From: CAYMDS01 sp964576705
GTDB lineage: Bacteria; Patescibacteriota; Microgenomatia; Levybacterales; UBA12049
NCBI GenBank assembly: GCA_964576705.1
Contig: CAZNVI010000002.1
Coordinates: 8,650-72,649 of the forward strand
DNA length: 64,000 nucleotides
Direction of reading: 5' to 3'
Made by a program: the position numbers and the translations under genes. Positions 60,142 through 64,000 of this stretch are shown piece after piece (position 1 is the first letter of the stretch; each line of letters opens with the position of its first letter). The notes beneath the pieces are model-generated. The model saw nothing but the letters and a program-made list of their open reading frames with translations. It had not been told where the DNA came from and made no database searches.

Positions 60142-61437
60142 ATGACTGATGGGAAAACTGTAGTAGGTATAGACATCGGGACATTTAAGACAGTTTGTGT
60201 CATCGCAAAGGTTGATGAGTATGTAAATGTTTTAGGTGTGTCGGAAGTGAAATCCGCCGGAATTAAAAAAGGTCAGATTGTAGATATAGAAGAGGCTGTT
60301 TCATCAATCAATTCATCACTCGAAGCAGCAGAGCGGATGGCGGGATATAACGCGAGCCACATAGTTGCTTCAATCGGTGGATCTCAAATAGAAAGCCAGA
60401 ATTCCAGAGGTGTCGTGGCAGTATCAAACCCGACCCGTGAAATAACCGATAGTGACCTGCTTCGCGTTATAGACGCAGCAAAAGCTATTTCCCTCCCATC
60501 TACTAGAGAGATTCTTCATGTGCTACCTCGAAACTATATAGTAGACGGTCAGGAAGGGATTAAGGATCCTATCGGAATGACGGGAATAAGACTTGAAGTA
60601 GATACTCATATAATTAGTGCAAATAGTGTGTCTATCAGGAATTTGGATAAAGCATTTTCTACAGTAGGAGTAGATGTAGACAGTTATGTCTTTAATGGAC
60701 TTGCAAGTTCTCTGGCTGTTCTTACAGATACTGAAAAAGAATTAGGTGTAGTATGTGTAGATATCGGTGCCGGAACTACTGATATCTCTATATATACTGA
60801 TGGCTCGGTTTCTTATTCATCTACTCTCGCTATAGGCGCAAGGCACATCACAAACGATCTCGCCATAGGTCTTCGAATTTCTATAGAAAGTGCTGAGAAA
60901 ATTAAACTTTACTTATCCGACGGAAAAGCGAAAAAAATTATAAGACCAGACGAACCGGAAACTAAAAAAGATCATAGGTCGTCTGATGAGATCGATCTTA
61001 CAGATTTGAATCTTGCTGAAGAGATCAAGAAAATTTCATATAAAACATTAGTTGATGGTATTATCCGCCCAAGATTACATGAGATATTTACTATGGTAGG
61101 GATAGAAATTAAAAAGAGCGGATTCGTAGGATTAATTCCAGCAGGAATTGTGGTTACAGGTGGAGGGGCACAGACTGTAGGGCTTCGTGAAGCTGCTAAA
61201 AGAACACTCGCGATGCCTGTCAGAATCGGTACTCTGACAAATATGAAAGGATTAATCGATGAAATACAAAGTCCGGCTTTCGCGACAGTCATAGGCCTTG
61301 CTATGTATGGAGCGAAAAACGCACCGAGAGAAACACAAGAATTACCATTCGGTTTATCTATTCCGAAGGTAAATATAGGCGGATCTAAAAAAATCGTGAG
61401 TAAACTTCTTAACCTCCTCAAATCCTTCATTCCCTAA
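60142..61437 (+). CDS. ftsA: Cell division protein FtsA
   Basis: The 431-residue actin-like ATPase tethers FtsZ to the membrane. VVGIDIGTFKTVCVIA is the phosphate-1 motif, followed by a 1C domain region (ISLPSTREILHVLPRNY). VCVDIGAGTTDISIY near 201-215 is phosphate-2, and PAGIVVTGGGAQTVGL is the adenosine motif. The last 15 residues, KIVSKLLNLLKSFIP, form the amphipathic membrane-targeting helix. ftsZ, its usual downstream partner, is not next to it or elsewhere in the window. Confidence 0.93.
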   Translation: MTDGKTVVGIDIGTFKTVCVIAKVDEYVNVLGVSEVKSAGIKKGQIVDIEEAVSSINSSLEAAERMAGYNASHIVASIGGSQIESQNSRGVVAVSNPTREITDSDLLRVIDAAKAISLPSTREILHVLPRNYIVDGQEGIKDPIGMTGIRLEVDTHIISANSVSIRNLDKAFSTVGVDVDSYVFNGLASSLAVLTDTEKELGVVCVDIGAGTTDISIYTDGSVSYSSTLAIGARHITNDLAIGLRISIESAEKIKLYLSDGKAKKIIRPDEPETKKDHRSSDEIDLTDLNLAEEIKKISYKTLVDGIIRPRLHEIFTMVGIEIKKSGFVGLIPAGIVVTGGGAQTVGLREAAKRTLAMPVRIGTLTNMKGLIDEIQSPAFATVIGLAMYGAKNAPRETQELPFGLSIPKVNIGGSKKIVSKLLNLLKSFIP

Positions 61438-61461
61438 TCTATTTAATAATTCATAAAGCTG

Positions 61462-61470
61462 TGTTATAGT
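61462..61470 (+). promoter_or_regulatory. Extended -10 promoter before the aldehyde dehydrogenase
   Basis: TG-T-TATAGT at 61462-61470 is an extended -10 element. The ATG at 61485 follows after 14 bases. Confidence 0.4.
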
Positions 61471-61484
61471 ACAGTCAATAGAAT

Positions 61485-62858
61485 ATGGCGAAACTTGTGT
61501 CAATTAATCCTGCGAATAATAAGATTCTAGGAGAGGTGGGTATATCGGCTAAGCAAGAAATTATTGATAAGGTAAAAGAAGCCAAAAAAGCTTTAAAGGT
61601 TTGGAAGGACCTCGGGTTAGAAGAAAGAGTAAAGTTGTTGAGGGTTGTAGGCGAAAAACTTCTTAAGAATAAAGAAGAATTGGCGAAACTTGCTACTTCA
61701 GAGATGGGAATGCCAATCTCTCAGAGTAGAGCAGATGTGGATGATGCTGTTAGTTTTTTAAATTGGTATCTTGATAATGCCAAAAAATATTTATCACCTG
61801 AAATAATATATGAGGATGAGTCTATAGTTCATAAAGTCTTTTATGAACCTGTTGGAGTTGCTGCTGTCATCACCCCTTGGAATTTTCCTCTCTCAAATTT
61901 CGTTTGGGCAGCAGGCCAAAGCCTAATTTCGGGTAATGTTGCAGTATATAAAACCTCTGAAGAGTGTCCTTTATTCGGTCAATTGCTAGATGAAATTATA
62001 AAATCATCGGGTCTACCTAGGGGTGTATTTTCTGTAGTATATGGAGATGGTAAAGTAGGTGAAATACTCATAAGTCAAGATGTCGATCTAATTAGTTTTA
62101 CTGGCAGCTCTAAAGTCGGTAAACATCTATATAATATTGCAGGGCAAAAATTTATTAAGGCAGTAGTGGAGCTAGGTGGTTCTGCTCCGGGAATAGTGTT
62201 TCCAGATGCTGATATTGATTCCGCAGTAGAAAACATCTATGGAAATAGATTTACAAATTGCGGACAAATGTGTGATGCCTTAAAAAGATTAATAGTACAT
62301 GAAGGTATTTTTGATGAAGTTGTAAATAAATTAAAGATAAAACTCGAAAAAGTCGTAGTAGGAGATCCTGCCGATCCCAATACGGAGATTGGACCACTGG
62401 TTGCTAAAAGACAACTAGATTTACTTGAAGCTCAGGTAAAGGATGCAATAGATAAAGGAGCGAAGATAGTCATAGGTGGAGAAAGATTGGGTAATTTAAA
62501 AGGTGCTTTTTATAAACCGACAATTTTAATAAACGTAACTAGTGATATGAGAGTATGGCAGGAAGAGGTTTTCGGTCCTGTTCTACCCGTGGTCTCATTT
62601 TCTACAACAGAAGAAGCCATAAAGTTAGCTAATGATACTAAATACGGCTTAGGGTCATATGTCTACGTAGAAGATAAAAAAATTGCTAAAAAAATATCTG
62701 ATGAAATTGAATCCGGAATGGTAAGTATTAATTCTGCAAGTTATGTTAGGGCTTGTAGTCCATTTGGAGGATATAAAGATTCAGGAATGGGTAGAGAGCA
62801 TGGAAAATTCGGATTCTCAGAATTTACACAAGTTAAAGTTATTGCCTCAAATAAATAG
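61485..62858 (+). CDS. NAD(P)-dependent aldehyde dehydrogenase, succinate-semialdehyde type
   Basis: The 457-residue enzyme oxidises an aldehyde to an acid. ITPWNFPL holds Asn133, VYKTSEECP holds the cofactor Lys156, FTGSSKVG is the NAD loop, VVELGGSAP holds Glu229 and NCGQMCDALKR holds the catalytic Cys263. EEVFGPVLPV and SPFGGYKDSGMGRE are typical of the C-terminus. Overall it resembles succinate-semialdehyde dehydrogenases, though substrate is uncertain. It begins a new unit with its own promoter after ftsA. Confidence 0.88.
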   Translation: MAKLVSINPANNKILGEVGISAKQEIIDKVKEAKKALKVWKDLGLEERVKLLRVVGEKLLKNKEELAKLATSEMGMPISQSRADVDDAVSFLNWYLDNAKKYLSPEIIYEDESIVHKVFYEPVGVAAVITPWNFPLSNFVWAAGQSLISGNVAVYKTSEECPLFGQLLDEIIKSSGLPRGVFSVVYGDGKVGEILISQDVDLISFTGSSKVGKHLYNIAGQKFIKAVVELGGSAPGIVFPDADIDSAVENIYGNRFTNCGQMCDALKRLIVHEGIFDEVVNKLKIKLEKVVVGDPADPNTEIGPLVAKRQLDLLEAQVKDAIDKGAKIVIGGERLGNLKGAFYKPTILINVTSDMRVWQEEVFGPVLPVVSFSTTEEAIKLANDTKYGLGSYVYVEDKKIAKKISDEIESGMVSINSASYVRACSPFGGYKDSGMGREHGKFGFSEFTQVKVIASNK

Positions 62859-62859
62859 A

Positions 62860-63411
62860 ATGAAAAGGGCGATTATTATTCATGGGTGGACTGGTAAACC
62901 AACTGATAACTGGTTTCAGTGGTTGAAGGATGAGTTAAATAAATTAGGATATACAGCTGAAACTCCTGAAATGCCGAATGCTGATAAGCCTAAGCTTAGT
63001 GAGTGGATGGAAAAGTTACGGTCTTTAAAACCAGACGAGAATACCTTGTTAATCGGACATTCTTTATCTAACTCTTTAATTCTTCATTATTTGGAAAAAT
63101 TAGAAACTAAAGCGAAAGGAGTGGTATTGGTCGCAGCCTGGAATTGGCTTATTGAAGATCTTCGAGAATATCATCAGACATTTTTTGAGAAAGATTTTGA
63201 TTATGATCTAATTAAATCTAAAAAATTACCGATTGTAATTTTAAATTCTACCGATGATCCGTATATAGATTTTGAAAGGTCAAAGAATTTACCTATCAAA
63301 CTTGGTGCCAAGTTTATAACAGTTGAGAACGCCGGGCATTTTAATACGAAGGCTGGATATACAAAGTTCCCGCAGTTATTAGAGGTTATCATAAATGACT
63401 TAAATAAATAA
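62860..63411 (+). CDS. RBBP9/YdeN-like serine hydrolase
   Basis: From the ATG at 62860, one base after the dehydrogenase stop, the protein has 183 residues. A longer frame from 62743 lies inside the dehydrogenase and is rejected. IIHGWTGKPTDNWFQWL opens a small alpha/beta hydrolase, GHSLS at 66-70 holds the nucleophile Ser68, LNSTDDPYI supplies the acid and AGHFNTKAGY the histidine. The natural substrate of this family is unknown. Confidence 0.85.
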   Translation: MKRAIIIHGWTGKPTDNWFQWLKDELNKLGYTAETPEMPNADKPKLSEWMEKLRSLKPDENTLLIGHSLSNSLILHYLEKLETKAKGVVLVAAWNWLIEDLREYHQTFFEKDFDYDLIKSKKLPIVILNSTDDPYIDFERSKNLPIKLGAKFITVENAGHFNTKAGYTKFPQLLEVIINDLNK

Positions 63412-63412
63412 T

Positions 63413-63787
63413 ATGAATGTTAATGGTGTAATTAGTCGATTACAGATCAAATACCCAGGAAAAAATATTGTCAAAAATGATATTAATAACCCTACTGAGA
63501 TAATTTGTGAAATAGATCCTACTTCTGAGCATCCTGATCACAACGTAGCGATCGTTGTGCTTGATAAATCTAAGCCTCATTATCATGAAAAATCTACAGA
63601 GATTTACGAAGTTTTGCAAGGAAAGTTAATGGTAAATAAAAATGGGAAAGAATTTATTTTAAACATCGGTGAAGAAATTGTAATAAATCCAACCGAAAAA
63701 CATTTCGCCAGGGGGAATGAGACATGGTTTAAAGTAACTTCAACTCCAGGATGGACCTTGGAGGATCATATTTTAATAAATGAATAA
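63413..63787 (+). CDS. Cupin-domain protein
   Basis: This 124-residue protein forms a single cupin barrel. KPHYHEKSTEIYEVLQGKL at about 54-72 contains the H-x-H-x(4)-E metal-binding pattern of cupin motif 1, and NPTEKHFARG at about 92-101 contains the second-motif histidine. Function could be a small-molecule isomerase, dioxygenase or binding protein. The sequence does not decide. It lies one base after the hydrolase and overlaps the next start by eight bases. Confidence 0.8.
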   Translation: MNVNGVISRLQIKYPGKNIVKNDINNPTEIICEIDPTSEHPDHNVAIVVLDKSKPHYHEKSTEIYEVLQGKLMVNKNGKEFILNIGEEIVINPTEKHFARGNETWFKVTSTPGWTLEDHILINE

Positions 63788-63998
63788 AATTAAATTAGGA
63801 AAGTATCAGCACTATAAAGGGAATTTCTATAAAGTGATAGATGTCGCGAGACATTCAGAAACTCTAGAATATCTGGTAGTTTATCAATGTCTCTAAGATA
63901 ATCCTGATGGCAAGCTTTGGGTGAGACCATTAGAGATGTTTATTGAAGACGTAGAAGTAAACGGTAAGAAGATGCCGAGGTTTAAATTTATAGAATAA
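63780..63998 (+). pseudogene. DUF1653 gene interrupted by an in-frame TAA
   Basis: The frame encodes KLGKYQHYKGNFYKVIDVARHSETLEYLVVYQCL, then TAA at 63894-63896 (codon 39), then DNPDGKLWVRPLEMFIEDVEVNGKKMPRFKFIE and a second TAA at 63996-63998. Together these match the whole DUF1653 family, with a tyrosine expected at the stop. One base change, from TAC or TAT to TAA, explains it. It may be a recent pseudogene or a sequencing error. DUF1653 is a small domain of unknown function. Confidence 0.7.
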
Positions 63999-64000
63999 AA

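Noticed and set aside
60972..61430. Minus-strand open frame of 152 codons within ftsA
   Set aside because: It lies antisense to the conserved C-terminal half of FtsA and shows no domain.
62743..62859. Longer start for the serine hydrolase inside the aldehyde dehydrogenase
   Set aside because: The extra 39 residues are a shifted-frame reading of the conserved dehydrogenase C-terminus.

Overview
The window looks like part of the genome of a candidate-phyla-radiation (Patescibacteria) bacterium, possibly of the Microgenomates side. This placement is inferred. The supporting signs are low G+C, very tight gene packing, mostly start codons without Shine-Dalgarno sequences, many large GT-C-type membrane proteins, a DUF4012 protein, trimmed versions of universal enzymes (RecO, MurE, GlmU, FtsQ), and a rearranged division/cell-wall cluster. 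TGA and TAA both act as stops, so the code appears to be standard table 11. No tRNA, rRNA, CRISPR array, transposase or Rho-independent terminator was recognised. No stretch without a gene exceeds about 145 bases.

Region 1 (1 to about 40040) is a surface-polysaccharide locus, nearly all on the plus strand. It has about seven GT4 and four GT2 glycosyltransferases and eight large GT-C-like membrane proteins (one fused to an O-antigen-ligase domain). Its sugar-nucleotide enzymes are a 4,6-dehydratase, an aminotransferase fused to an acetyltransferase, RmlD, a second RmlD-like reductase, and a ManC-like guanylyltransferase. It also has a hexapeptide acyltransferase, a methyltransferase, a WbaP/WcaJ-type initiating sugar-phosphate transferase and a DUF4012 protein. 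Together they suggest a glycan started on a lipid carrier in the cytoplasm, then extended and polymerised outside the membrane. No flippase or ABC exporter is visible.

Region 2 (40043 to 42656) holds recO, glycyl-tRNA synthetase and a membrane-anchored unknown. Region 3 (42735 to 61437) is a division/peptidoglycan cluster: mraZ, rsmH, ftsL, ftsI, a short minus-strand pair, a DUF457 protein, murE, murC, murA, a GlmU pyrophosphorylase domain, a HAD hydrolase, glmS, a degenerate membrane-linked MurF-like protein, mraY, ftsW, murG, an FtsQ-like protein and ftsA. murD, a normal murF and ftsZ are absent from the window. Region 4 (61485 to the end) has an aldehyde dehydrogenase, a small serine hydrolase, a cupin and a DUF1653 gene interrupted by a stop codon.

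The most unusual signal does not follow gene boundaries. Short repeats are inserted in or beside coding sequence at many places. One class is arrays of seven-base units (in several glycosyltransferase genes, rsmH, murG, at the murC stop, and before the DUF457 gene). Another is a 16-base palindrome shared by murE and glmS. A third is a roughly 110-base palindromic element inside murC. A fourth is a 75-base hairpin element before glmS, flanked by a 19-base duplication of the glmS start. Most sit in frame. A second pattern is promoters whose -10 box ends only about 6 to 14 bases before the start codon, implying leaderless or nearly leaderless mRNAs. The 100-N gap before murA has 55 identical bases on both sides and is probably an assembly artefact rather than missing sequence.
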